A stretch of DNA of 22,981 nucleotides from contig URRT01000007.1 of NCBI GenBank assembly GCA_900550355.1, positions 1 to 22,981 of the forward strand, read 5' to 3'. Below, one piece after another: positions 1 to 6,551 of the stretch (the stretch's first letter is position 1; every line of letters starts with the position of its first letter). This DNA comes from an uncultured Collinsella sp. (lineage in GTDB: Bacteria; Actinomycetota; Coriobacteriia; Coriobacteriales; Coriobacteriaceae). The notes beneath the pieces were generated by a model that saw only the letters and a program-made list of their open reading frames with translations, did no database searches and was not told where the DNA came from. A program made the translations under genes and the position numbers.

Positions 1-4
1 CAAA

Positions 5-27
5 GGAAAGCACTTAATGTGCTTTCC
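5..27. terminator. Hairpin, probable 3' end of an upstream gene
   Basis: GGAAAGCAC and GTGCTTTCC form a perfect 9-bp stem with the 5-nt loop TTAAT. Neither strand has a clean T-run after it (GTCTT on plus, TTTG on minus), so termination is plausible but weak. It probably belongs to a gene outside the window. Confidence 0.4.
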
Positions 28-99
28 GTCTTGCGCAGGACTGTAGAGCAGGAAACTTAATTACGCGCCGCTCCCCGCCCACGCCGGGCAACCCCTCCC

Positions 100-166
100 T
101 TGTACTTTATCTAGGTAGAGTGTATGATTCTGAACGTTACATGACTCACTTTACTTAACTAAAGTG
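100..166 (+). promoter_or_regulatory. Promoter and palindrome upstream of the amino-acid importer
   Basis: TTGTAC (100-105) and TATGAT (123-128) are separated by exactly 17 nt, a good sigma70-type pair. Downstream, CACTTTA (147-153) and TAAAGTG (160-166) form a perfect 7-bp inverted repeat around CTTAAC. It would lie in the early transcript, so it could be an operator or a 5' hairpin. The ribosome binding site follows at 172-179. Confidence 0.55.
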
Positions 167-184
167 CCACCAAGGGGGAATACC

Positions 185-1045
185 ATGAATATCGATATGT
201 CTCGTCGTCAGTTTGTTGGTCTAGCCGGCTCGCTCGCCACGGTGCTTGGCCTTGGTCTTGTCGGCTGCGGCGGTGGTGCCGGCAAAGGCTCCGCTGCTGG
301 CTCTGCCGCGGCCAAGGATGTGAAGGGCGCTGCGGAGTCCAAGAAGCTCGTGGTGGGCTTTGACAAGTCCTATCCTCCGTACGGCTTTGTGGGCGATGAC
401 GGCGAGTACACGGGCTTTGACCTTGACCTGGCCAAGGCCGTTGCCGATAAGCAGGGCTGGGAGGTCAAATACGAGGCCATCGACTGGGACGCTAAGGATA
501 CGCTGCTCAACTCGGGCGCCATCAACTGCATCTGGAACGGCTTTACCATGGAGGGCCGCGAGGACGACTACACGTTCTCCGAGCCGTACATGCTCAACGA
601 GCAGGTGCTGGTGGTCAAGAAGGATGCGGGCATCAAGAGCTGGGACGATCTTGCCGGCAAGACCGTGATTACCCAGACTGATTCCGCTGCACAGGATGTG
701 CTCGAGGGCGACCAGGAGGATTTGGCCGCGACGTTTGCCACGCTCGACACCATCGGCGAGTACAACACGGCTTTTATGCAGCTCGAGAGTGGTGCAGTCG
801 ATGCCGTCGCCTGTGACCTCTCGATTGCCCAGTATCAGCTTGCCGCCAAGCCCGATGCCTATACACAGCTTGATGAGCCGCTGTCCAGCGAGCACTACGC
901 CGTCGGCTTTAAGAAGGGCGACACCAAGTCGGCCGACGCCGTGACCGAGTCGCTCAAAGCGCTCTATGAGGACGGTACGGTCAAGGACCTCTGCGACAAG
1001 TATTCAAGCTACGGTCTATCCTTCGACAACTGGGTTTTGAAATAG
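185..1045 (+). CDS. Polar amino-acid ABC transporter substrate-binding lipoprotein
   Basis: This is the extracytoplasmic binding protein of an amino-acid importer (SBP_bac_3 family); it captures the amino acid and passes it to the membrane permease encoded next. ATG 185 is chosen over an upstream in-frame GTG at 164 because an AAGGGGG site lies 6 nt before it. The 286-aa product starts with SRRQF (residues 6-10), a twin-arginine-like motif, then a hydrophobic stretch ending in the lipobox LVGC (25-28), so it is probably a Tat-exported lipoprotein anchored at Cys28. A Gly/Ala/Ser/Lys linker (29-52) precedes the mature domain, which begins with the family-typical VGFDKSYPPYGF. Length is usual for the family. 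The exact substrate cannot be read from sequence; the permease type suggests a polar amino acid such as glutamine, histidine or cystine. Confidence 0.93.
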   Translation: MNIDMSRRQFVGLAGSLATVLGLGLVGCGGGAGKGSAAGSAAAKDVKGAAESKKLVVGFDKSYPPYGFVGDDGEYTGFDLDLAKAVADKQGWEVKYEAIDWDAKDTLLNSGAINCIWNGFTMEGREDDYTFSEPYMLNEQVLVVKKDAGIKSWDDLAGKTVITQTDSAAQDVLEGDQEDLAATFATLDTIGEYNTAFMQLESGAVDAVACDLSIAQYQLAAKPDAYTQLDEPLSSEHYAVGFKKGDTKSADAVTESLKALYEDGTVKDLCDKYSSYGLSFDNWVLK

Positions 1046-1135
1046 CCACAGCACCCAACCTTGCGGCTCCAACCCTCCTCGCGTACCAAAGTACGCTTCG
1101 TCGGGCTTGTCGCTCGCAATCTTGGGCACTGTGCC
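1045..1135 (+). repeat. Large imperfect intercistronic inverted repeat
   Basis: The sequence after the binding-protein stop folds back on itself. GCGTAC (1081-1086) and GTACGC (1091-1096) form the tip with a CAAA loop. TTGCG (1061-1065) pairs with CGCAA (1115-1119), CCCAA (1054-1058) with TTGGG (1122-1126), and CACAG (1047-1051 region) with CTGTG (1129-1133). The arms are about 42-45 nt with bulges. In an operon this position often protects the upstream mRNA and partly attenuates the downstream genes; a mobile palindromic element is the alternative. Confidence 0.6.
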
Positions 1136-1183
1136 TATTTCAATTAACACCTGCTGTTCTGTTACTGTGAAAGAGAGCTTGGG

Positions 1184-1837
1184 TTGTCTATTCAGATCAT
1201 GATGCAGATGCTTGGCCAGGGGTTCTTGGTCAGTTTGCAGCTGTTTGTGCTGACGCTGCTCGGGTCGATTCCGCTGGGAATCCCCGTGGCGTTTATGCGC
1301 ATGAGCAAGGTCGCGCCGCTGCGCTGGATTGCGCGCATCTACATTTCGGTCATGCGCGGTACGCCGCTCATGCTGCAGATGTTTGCCATCTACTTTGCCC
1401 CGTACTACGTGTTCGGCATTTCGCTTACGCCCGATTCCAAGTGGACGGCGTGCGTTGTGGCGTTCATCATCAACTACGCCGGCTACTTTGCCGAAATCTA
1501 TCGCTCGGGCCTGCAGTCCATTCCGCGCGGTCAATACGAGGCAGCCGAGGTGCTGGGCTATTCGCGTCTGCAGACATTTTTGTACATTGTGATGCCGCAA
1601 GTCGCCAAGCGTATTCTGCCGGCGATGGGCAACGAGATCATCACGCTGGTCAAGGACACGTCGCTGGCGTTTGCCATCGGCGTGGGGGAGATGTTCTCGA
1701 CGGCTAAGGCGCTGGTTGCCTCGCAGGTGAGCATGGTGCCGTTTGCGATCGCGGCGCTGATTTACTGGGTCTTTAACTTCGTCGTCGAGATGCTGCTGGG
1801 CGCCGCCGAGACAAAATTGGATTACTACCATGATTAA
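1184..1837 (+). CDS. Amino-acid ABC transporter permease (HisM/GlnP type)
   Basis: Inner-membrane channel subunit of the importer, MetI-like fold (BPD_transp_1), probably acting as a homodimer because only one permease is present. The TTG start at 1184 is preceded by GAAAGAGAG about 6 nt upstream; ATG 1199 is an alternative start. The 217-aa product has about five hydrophobic segments. The cytoplasmic EAA loop at residues 119-138 (EAAEVLGYSRLQTFLYIVMP) is the contact site for the ATPase. RGTPLMLQ (59-66) is also characteristic of the His/Gln/Glu permease subfamily. It lies 138 nt after the binding-protein gene, across the large hairpin, and overlaps the ATPase start by 8 nt. Confidence 0.93.
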   Translation: MSIQIMMQMLGQGFLVSLQLFVLTLLGSIPLGIPVAFMRMSKVAPLRWIARIYISVMRGTPLMLQMFAIYFAPYYVFGISLTPDSKWTACVVAFIINYAGYFAEIYRSGLQSIPRGQYEAAEVLGYSRLQTFLYIVMPQVAKRILPAMGNEIITLVKDTSLAFAIGVGEMFSTAKALVASQVSMVPFAIAALIYWVFNFVVEMLLGAAETKLDYYHD

Positions 1838-2594
1838 TTCGGTAATGAAAATATCGAACGCGCGTAAGGCGTTTGGTGGCAATGAGGTGCTCAAGGATAT
1901 CTCGCTCGAGGTAAAGCGTGGCGAGGTCGTAGCGATTATCGGGCCTTCAGGCGGCGGTAAGTCCACACTTCTGCTCTGTGCCACACTGCTCGAGACACTT
2001 GACGGAGGCTCGCTCTCGTTTGGCGACCTTGCCGTTGCGACGGACGCGGGGTCGGGTGCGGTATATGCGAAAGGCGACGTGCCCAAGCGGGCGCGTTCGC
2101 GATTTGGCCTGGTGTTTCAGAACTACAATCTGTTTCCGCACTATACGGTGATGAAAAACATCACCGATGCTCCGATTCGCGTACTCAAGCGTCCGCGCGA
2201 GCAGGCCGAAGCACGTGCGCGTGAGCTGATCGCGCAGATGGGGCTTACGGGCAACGAGAACAAGGTGCCATGTGAGCTTTCGGGCGGTCAGCAACAGCGC
2301 GTGAGCATCGCCCGCGCCTTGGCGCTCGACCCGGAGATCTTGTTCTTTGACGAGCCGACCTCGGCGCTCGATCCCGAGCTAACGGCCGAGGTGCTGCGTG
2401 TCATTAAAGACCTCGCCGCGCAGAATATGACGATGGTGATCGTGACCCATGCGATGCAGTTTGCGCGCGATGTTGCCGACCGCGTGGTCTTTATGGACGG
2501 AGGCCGCATTGTCGAGGAGGGTCCGGCCGAGCAGGTTATCGACCATCCGCGTGAGCAACGTACCCGTGAGTTCTTGAGCCGTATCGAGGGGTAG
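1830..2594 (+). CDS. Amino-acid ABC transporter ATP-binding protein (GlnQ/HisP type)
   Basis: Cytoplasmic ATPase that drives the importer. All motifs are intact in the 254 aa: Walker A GPSGGGKST (38-46), Q-loop Gln97 in VFQNYNLFPH, signature LSGGQ (150-154), Walker B LFFDEP (171-176, catalytic Glu175), D-loop SALD, and switch His207. A 25-residue stretch around 66-91 is longer than in GlnQ and contains the linker DAGSGAVYAKGDVPKRARSR. The start at ATG 1830 overlaps the permease stop, pointing to translational coupling; ATG 1845 is also possible, and neither has a strong Shine-Dalgarno site. It is the last gene of the operon, followed within 30 nt by a terminator. Confidence 0.95.
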   Translation: MINSVMKISNARKAFGGNEVLKDISLEVKRGEVVAIIGPSGGGKSTLLLCATLLETLDGGSLSFGDLAVATDAGSGAVYAKGDVPKRARSRFGLVFQNYNLFPHYTVMKNITDAPIRVLKRPREQAEARARELIAQMGLTGNENKVPCELSGGQQQRVSIARALALDPEILFFDEPTSALDPELTAEVLRVIKDLAAQNMTMVIVTHAMQFARDVADRVVFMDGGRIVEEGPAEQVIDHPREQRTREFLSRIEG

Positions 2595-2615
2595 ACTCAA
2601 CTCAGAATTGAGAAG

Positions 2616-2652
2616 AAGCCGCCGCCGGTCTTATGGTCCGTGGCGGCTTTTG
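2616..2652 (+). terminator. Rho-independent terminator of the amino-acid importer operon
   Basis: AAGCCGCC (2616-2623) and GGCGGCTT (2642-2649) form an 8-bp stem followed by TTGTTT. It lies 22 nt after the ATPase stop. Confidence 0.8.
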
Positions 2653-2655
2653 TTT

Positions 2656-2891
2656 GTATCGATGGGGTTTAATAATTGCCTCATGTGTTCGTCCCTTCCT
2701 CTCGCCGCCTGTATTCATACGTGCGCCGAAAGGTGTGCATGGACGGTCGCCCGTGAGGGTAGGGTGGTGGCATAGGACATTTGGAGGGTGAGTCGGCTCG
2801 GCTGCCGACCATGCTGCTCCCGGGACGGCACCGACCGCGAACTCTCCCCGTTGGCGTCGCGCATTGCGCGCGGCCCTGCAAGGAGGTCATC
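2656..2891 (+). promoter_or_regulatory. Long structured leader upstream of the EF-G-like gene
   Basis: This 236-nt stretch has no convincing gene; the 37 codons open upstream of ATG 2892 in the same frame do not look protein-like. It holds several hairpins, for example GTCGGC/GCCGAC around 2791-2808 and CGCGC-ATT-GCGCG around 2859-2871. It ends with a strong AAGGAGG ribosome binding site (2879-2885). I recognise no known riboswitch or small-RNA family. The promoter is not obvious; TTTAATAAT near 2668 could hold a -10 box. Confidence 0.35.
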
Positions 2892-4967
2892 ATGGGTGCT
2901 CCCAAGACCGGTAATGTAAGGAACGTGGTGCTCGTAGGCCAAGGCGGGGTGGGCAAGACCTCACTCGCCGAGGCCATGCTCCACCTTTCCGGCAAGACCG
3001 CCCGCCTGGGCGGCCACGACGGCACCAAGCCCACGCTCGACTATGACCCCGAAGAGGTCAAGCGTGCATTTTCCATCTCGACGACCATTGCGCCGATCGA
3101 CTGGAAGGGCGCGCGCATCAATGTCCTCGATGCCCCGTGCTACCCCGATTTTATCGGCGACGCCTTTGCCGCGATGAGCGTCTGCGAGACGGCTCTGTTT
3201 GTGGTCGACGCCGAGGCCGGCCCACAGCCTACGACCGTCAAGCTTTGGTATGCGGCGGAGGACCTGCGCCTGGCGCGTGCGGTGTTCGTGAACCGCCTGT
3301 CGCGCTCCGAGGCCAGCTTTGCGACCACGATGGACCTGCTGCAGGAGCGCTTTGGCACGCGCCTGGGCGCCGTGACCCTTCCCTGGGGCGAGGGCGAGGA
3401 CTTTGACGGCATCATCGATCTGGTGCGCATGAAGGCGCGCCATTGCAACGGCACCGAAGCCGTTGAGTCGGAGATCCCCGAGGAGTATCGTGCCCAGGCC
3501 GAGGAAGCCCATGACCATCTGTGCGAGCTGGTGGCCGAGGCTGACGACGATCTGATGATGAAGTACTTGGAAGGCGAGGAGACGCTGACGCAGGAGGAGC
3601 TTGAAGGCCTGCTGTCGAAGGCGATCGCCGAGCGCATCTTTGTGCCGGTCTTTGCGGGCGATTGCATTAAGGAGCAGGGCGTCAACTCGCTGATGGACGA
3701 TATCGCCACGTACTTCCCGGCGCCGACGGACTACGGCGAGATGCCGCTCATCGACGGCGATTCGCTTAAGATCTCGAGTGACGATGACCGCCCGGTGGCG
3801 TTTGTGTTTAAGACCCTGGCCGATCCGCAGCAGGGTCGCATCAGCTTTATCAAGGTGCTGACGGGTACGCTTGAGCCGGGCCTTGAGCTGATTAATGCGC
3901 GCACGCGCAAGGGTGAGCGTCTGGCCCACCTGTATGTGATGTGCGGCCGTGACATGACCGAGGTCGGCCACGCTTATGCCGGCGATATCATCGTGGCGCC
4001 CAAGCTGGCGGCCGAGACGGGCGATACGCTCTCGATTACCGGCAAGGTCGAGGCTGCGGCGTTTAAGTTCCCCAACTCGCAGTACCGCATCGCCATTGAG
4101 GCCGAGAATCGCGGCGACGAAGAGAAGCTCTACACGTTTATCGAGAAGGCCTGCAAGGCCGATCCGACCATGAGCATCGACCGCGACGAGGAGACCGGCC
4201 AGACCATCATTTCGGCGGTGGGCGAGGCACAGGTTTCGGTCCTGCTCAATCGCCTTGAGGACCGTACCAAGGTCGTGGCCAAGAGTGTGCCGATCCGCAT
4301 TCCGTATCGTGAGACCATTCGCCGCACGGCAAGTGCCCAGGGCCGCCACAAGAAGCAGACCGGCGGCGCCGGCCAGTATGGTGACTGCTGGCTGCGCGTT
4401 GAGCCGCTCATTGGGCCCGACGGCACGAGCGATGGCTATGAGTTTGTAGACGAGGTCGTGGGCGGTCGCATTCCGCGTTCGCTCATTCCCGCCGTGGACA
4501 AGGGCGTTCAGGAGACCATGAAGGACGGCATCATTGCCGGCTACCCGCTTACGGGCATTCGCGTGGCTGTGTACGACGGTTCGTATCACAGCGTCGACTC
4601 CAACGAGATGGCGTTCCGCGCGGCGGCTCGCATCGGCCTGCGCAAGGCATGCGCCGATGCCGACCCGGTGGTGCTGGAGCCCATCGAGGAAATCACGGTG
4701 ACTATCCCCGAGAGCTACGCCGGCGCCGTGATGGGCGACATCTCGGCCTCGCGTGGTCGCGTGACGGGCATGGAGACCGATGAGCGCGGCGATACCGTGG
4801 TCATTGCCCAGGCGCCGCTGGCCGAGCTGACGGACTATTCGACGCGTCTGCGTTCTATCACGCGCGGCACGGGCGACTTTACCATGAAGCCGGCGGGCTA
4901 TGAGCAGGTACCCTATGACGTTCAGGCCAAACTGGTCGAGCGCTATGAGGAGGGCCGCGCCAAGTAG
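2892..4967 (+). CDS. Elongation factor G-like GTPase (EF-G paralogue)
   Basis: A 691-aa protein with the full EF-G architecture (G domain, domain II, III, IV and V), but closer to the EF-G-like group than to the housekeeping translocase. ATG 2892 has a perfect AAGGAGG 6 nt upstream, so a longer in-frame extension to 2781 is rejected. The P-loop GQGGVGKTS (16-24) is intact. The switch I motif RGITI is replaced by RAFSISTTI (58-66), the G3 motif DTPG by DAPC (80-83), and the G4 motif NKxD by NRLS (134-137). Domain IV keeps YRETIRRTASAQGRHKKQTG and the GGAGQYGD loop. The gene is monocistronic, with no rpsL or rpsG neighbours as normal fusA would have. Ribosome binding is likely. Translocation, recycling or a stress role cannot be decided, and guanine specificity may be altered. 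Confidence 0.88.
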   Translation: MGAPKTGNVRNVVLVGQGGVGKTSLAEAMLHLSGKTARLGGHDGTKPTLDYDPEEVKRAFSISTTIAPIDWKGARINVLDAPCYPDFIGDAFAAMSVCETALFVVDAEAGPQPTTVKLWYAAEDLRLARAVFVNRLSRSEASFATTMDLLQERFGTRLGAVTLPWGEGEDFDGIIDLVRMKARHCNGTEAVESEIPEEYRAQAEEAHDHLCELVAEADDDLMMKYLEGEETLTQEELEGLLSKAIAERIFVPVFAGDCIKEQGVNSLMDDIATYFPAPTDYGEMPLIDGDSLKISSDDDRPVAFVFKTLADPQQGRISFIKVLTGTLEPGLELINARTRKGERLAHLYVMCGRDMTEVGHAYAGDIIVAPKLAAETGDTLSITGKVEAAAFKFPNSQYRIAIEAENRGDEEKLYTFIEKACKADPTMSIDRDEETGQTIISAVGEAQVSVLLNRLEDRTKVVAKSVPIRIPYRETIRRTASAQGRHKKQTGGAGQYGDCWLRVEPLIGPDGTSDGYEFVDEVVGGRIPRSLIPAVDKGVQETMKDGIIAGYPLTGIRVAVYDGSYHSVDSNEMAFRAAARIGLRKACADADPVVLEPIEEITVTIPESYAGAVMGDISASRGRVTGMETDERGDTVVIAQAPLAELTDYSTRLRSITRGTGDFTMKPAGYEQVPYDVQAKLVERYEEGRAK

Positions 4968-5000
4968 CGCGTGTCGTTGCCTGTAACATACATGCCGATG

Positions 5001-5037
5001 AAAGGGCCGCTCTGGGCAATCCAGGGCGGCCCTTTTT
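5001..5037. terminator. Terminator after the EF-G-like gene, possibly bidirectional
   Basis: AAAGGGCCGC (5001-5010) pairs perfectly with GCGGCCCTTT (5026-5035), with an inner CTGG/CCAG pairing, and is followed by T residues. It lies 33 nt after the EF-G-like stop. On the minus strand it could also end transcription of the convergent nuclease gene. Confidence 0.85.
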
Positions 5038-5097
5038 GATCCCCGGGGGACGGAGGAAAACGAATCATTTTAGGTTTTGGGGCAGCTTTTGTCGGCC

Positions 5098-6081
5098 CTA
5101 GTCTCCCGAGGCCTGATTGCGACCGGTGGCGTAGTCGATCTGCACATGCGGCTGCAGGTTGTAGCAATATACGTGGAAACAGAGGGTCTTGCCGTGGTCC
5201 TCGACCGATTGCGCCTCAAGGCGTACGCCACGGCAGACAAGGTCCTCTTCGTTATACATGGGCGTGACGCGATAGAGCACATGGTTACCCGTATCGCGAA
5301 TATAGTTGAGAATCTGCTCTTCAAACGGTAGCATGCCCGTCTCGTTGAGATAGCGCGTGCCGGTGAGGAGATTCTTGCGGTTGGCGTTTTCGCCGCAGAG
5401 CGACCAAGCGATAAGGTGGCAGCGGTTGTAGAGACTCTGGCCCGGAATAAAGTCGTAGCGCTGTTGGTGCCATCCGGCGGGGTGGATACGCGAGATATCG
5501 CCGCGCTTGCCCTGACCGAGCGATTCGGGGCCCACGCAGGCGAGCGCTTTGCGAGTGCGGCCCAAGCTGTCGAGCTTGGAGAACTTCTTAAAGCAGCCCT
5601 CTTCGGTGGCGCGCTCGTATTCATCGAGCGTGAATGACGGCGTGCCGAGCGCGTGCGTGCTGTCGGCGCGAAGGGCAACATAGGGATTGCCGGCGTAGTC
5701 GGGAATGCTGCTGAGATATACGCCGCGGGCGCGGTCGAGATCGGGGTTTTCGACCTCATCGATGGGGGTAGCGGTACTGTCGGCGGAGCCGTCGTCACCG
5801 GTGTCGGTTGCGGCGGAATCGGAGCCATCGCCAGAGACTTGGCTATTTTGAGAGTCCGAGGAGCTCGCTGTTCCCGATTCGAGTCGGGCAACCAGGTCTG
5901 CCTCGTCGTCGGTGCGGCTGGGACTCTCGTTTTGTTTCTCGGCCAGAGCTACCGCCTGCTCATCGCTTTGCGGCGACAGCAGCTTGGGCGCTCCGTCGAG
6001 CGACCCTGTGAACAGTGCAAACCCCAGCACCACGGCGGTGCCGATGGAAAGCACTTGCTTGTAGGCGGACTTGCGCGACAT
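5098..6081 (-). CDS. Membrane-anchored DNA/RNA non-specific endonuclease
   Basis: A 327-aa nuclease of the EndA/Sda1-like DNA/RNA non-specific family (beta-beta-alpha metal fold). The N-terminus has basic residues then one hydrophobic segment (11-27), a signal peptide or anchor, so it probably acts outside the cell. An acidic Ser/Asp/Thr-rich linker (about 55-110) separates it from the catalytic domain. The active-site region is YNRCHLIAW (218-226) followed by GENANRKNLLTGTRYLN. The family's DRGH motif is here NRCH, with candidate general base His222; ENAN and KNLL include the metal-binding Asn. AGGAG lies 6 nt before the start. Likely roles are degrading extracellular DNA for nutrients or DNA uptake; no competence genes are near. 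It is a single-gene unit, convergent with the EF-G-like gene. Confidence 0.87.
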   Translation of the reverse strand: MSRKSAYKQVLSIGTAVVLGFALFTGSLDGAPKLLSPQSDEQAVALAEKQNESPSRTDDEADLVARLESGTASSSDSQNSQVSGDGSDSAATDTGDDGSADSTATPIDEVENPDLDRARGVYLSSIPDYAGNPYVALRADSTHALGTPSFTLDEYERATEEGCFKKFSKLDSLGRTRKALACVGPESLGQGKRGDISRIHPAGWHQQRYDFIPGQSLYNRCHLIAWSLCGENANRKNLLTGTRYLNETGMLPFEEQILNYIRDTGNHVLYRVTPMYNEEDLVCRGVRLEAQSVEDHGKTLCFHVYCYNLQPHVQIDYATGRNQASGD

Positions 6082-6236
6082 TGAGGCTCCTGGATGGACG
6101 GTTGGGAGTCTACCAGTCTAGCAGGAGCCGGCAGAGGCCGTCCCGCCGAACAAATACTCAAGATTTGGGATAGACGTTACTGATTCATTTGCCTCATATG
6201 GAGCTGCGGCGGTTGTATACATGGAATCAGTCGGCG

Positions 6237-6286
6237 TTTCCCCAGATAAAACCTGCCAAAATAAACCTGTCCCTTTTTGGCGGGTT
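6237..6286 (+). repeat. 50-nt dispersed hairpin repeat, copy 1
   Basis: Begins TTTCCCCAGATAAAACC. AACCTGCCAAA (6250-6260) pairs with TTTGGCGGGTT (6276-6286, one G-T pair), and the loop holds CCTGTCCC (6266-6273). It lies between the divergent nuclease and AlbA/Schlafen genes. The other copies are at 8324-8373, 11538-11587 (inverted) and 13705-13754. Confidence 0.9.
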
Positions 6287-6356
6287 AATCGGGGACTATT
6301 TCACCGCAACTTAGGGCACGGTTAGGAAGTGTGCGCCTTAAAGAGTGGAGCCCATG

Positions 6357-6547
6357 ATTAGAGAGGTCGCGCTCGTCTCTCTAAATGTCTCTCTAAAGAG
6401 AAAGCCAGTTAAAGAAATAACATTAGGCAATCTAGCGGTGAATTCGATACATCTTTCTAAATTTCTCTCTAAAATAAGGTGCTTATCTCTCTAAAGTTAG
6501 AGAGATATACTATACTTTAGAGAGATAAATCTATCGTTTTAGAGAGA
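6357..6547. promoter_or_regulatory. Array of nine TTTAGAGAGA motifs (predicted operator) over a promoter
   Basis: Motif TTTAGAGAGA or its complement occurs at 6357-6366 (+, two mismatches), 6376-6385 (-), 6388-6397 (-), 6452-6461 (-, one mismatch), 6464-6473 (-), 6486-6495 (-), 6496-6505 (+, one mismatch), 6516-6525 (+) and 6538-6547 (+). Sites 6 and 7 form a perfect palindrome, ATCTCTCTAA-AG-TTAGAGAGAT (6485-6506). Start-to-start steps within same-strand groups are 12, 12, 22, 20 and 22 bp, near whole helical turns. A TATACT (6511-6516) suitable as a -10 box sits between sites 7 and 8, and site 9 overlaps the ribosome binding site. The upstream part (6287-6356) shows nothing recognisable. 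Confidence 0.8.
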
Positions 6548-6551
6548 CGGA

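Noticed and set aside
164..184. Upstream GTG start for the binding protein
   Set aside because: It lies inside the palindrome and before the ribosome binding site; ATG 185 has correct spacing and gives a normal signal peptide.
1016..2086. 356-codon minus-strand frame across the importer operon
   Set aside because: It covers the intercistronic hairpin and two well-supported genes, with no family-like segments.
2961..4589. 542-codon open frame on the minus strand
   Set aside because: It is antisense to the EF-G-like gene, whose family motifs are certain, and has a low-complexity His/Arg/Leu composition typical of a mirror frame in GC-rich DNA.
5040..5072. CCCCGGGGG-containing stretch as a dispersed repeat
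   Set aside because: It looks repeat-like but has no second copy in the window, so it cannot be supported here.
6357..6547. CRISPR-like array
   Set aside because: The repeats are only 10 bp, occur in both orientations and lack uniform spacers; an operator array fits better.
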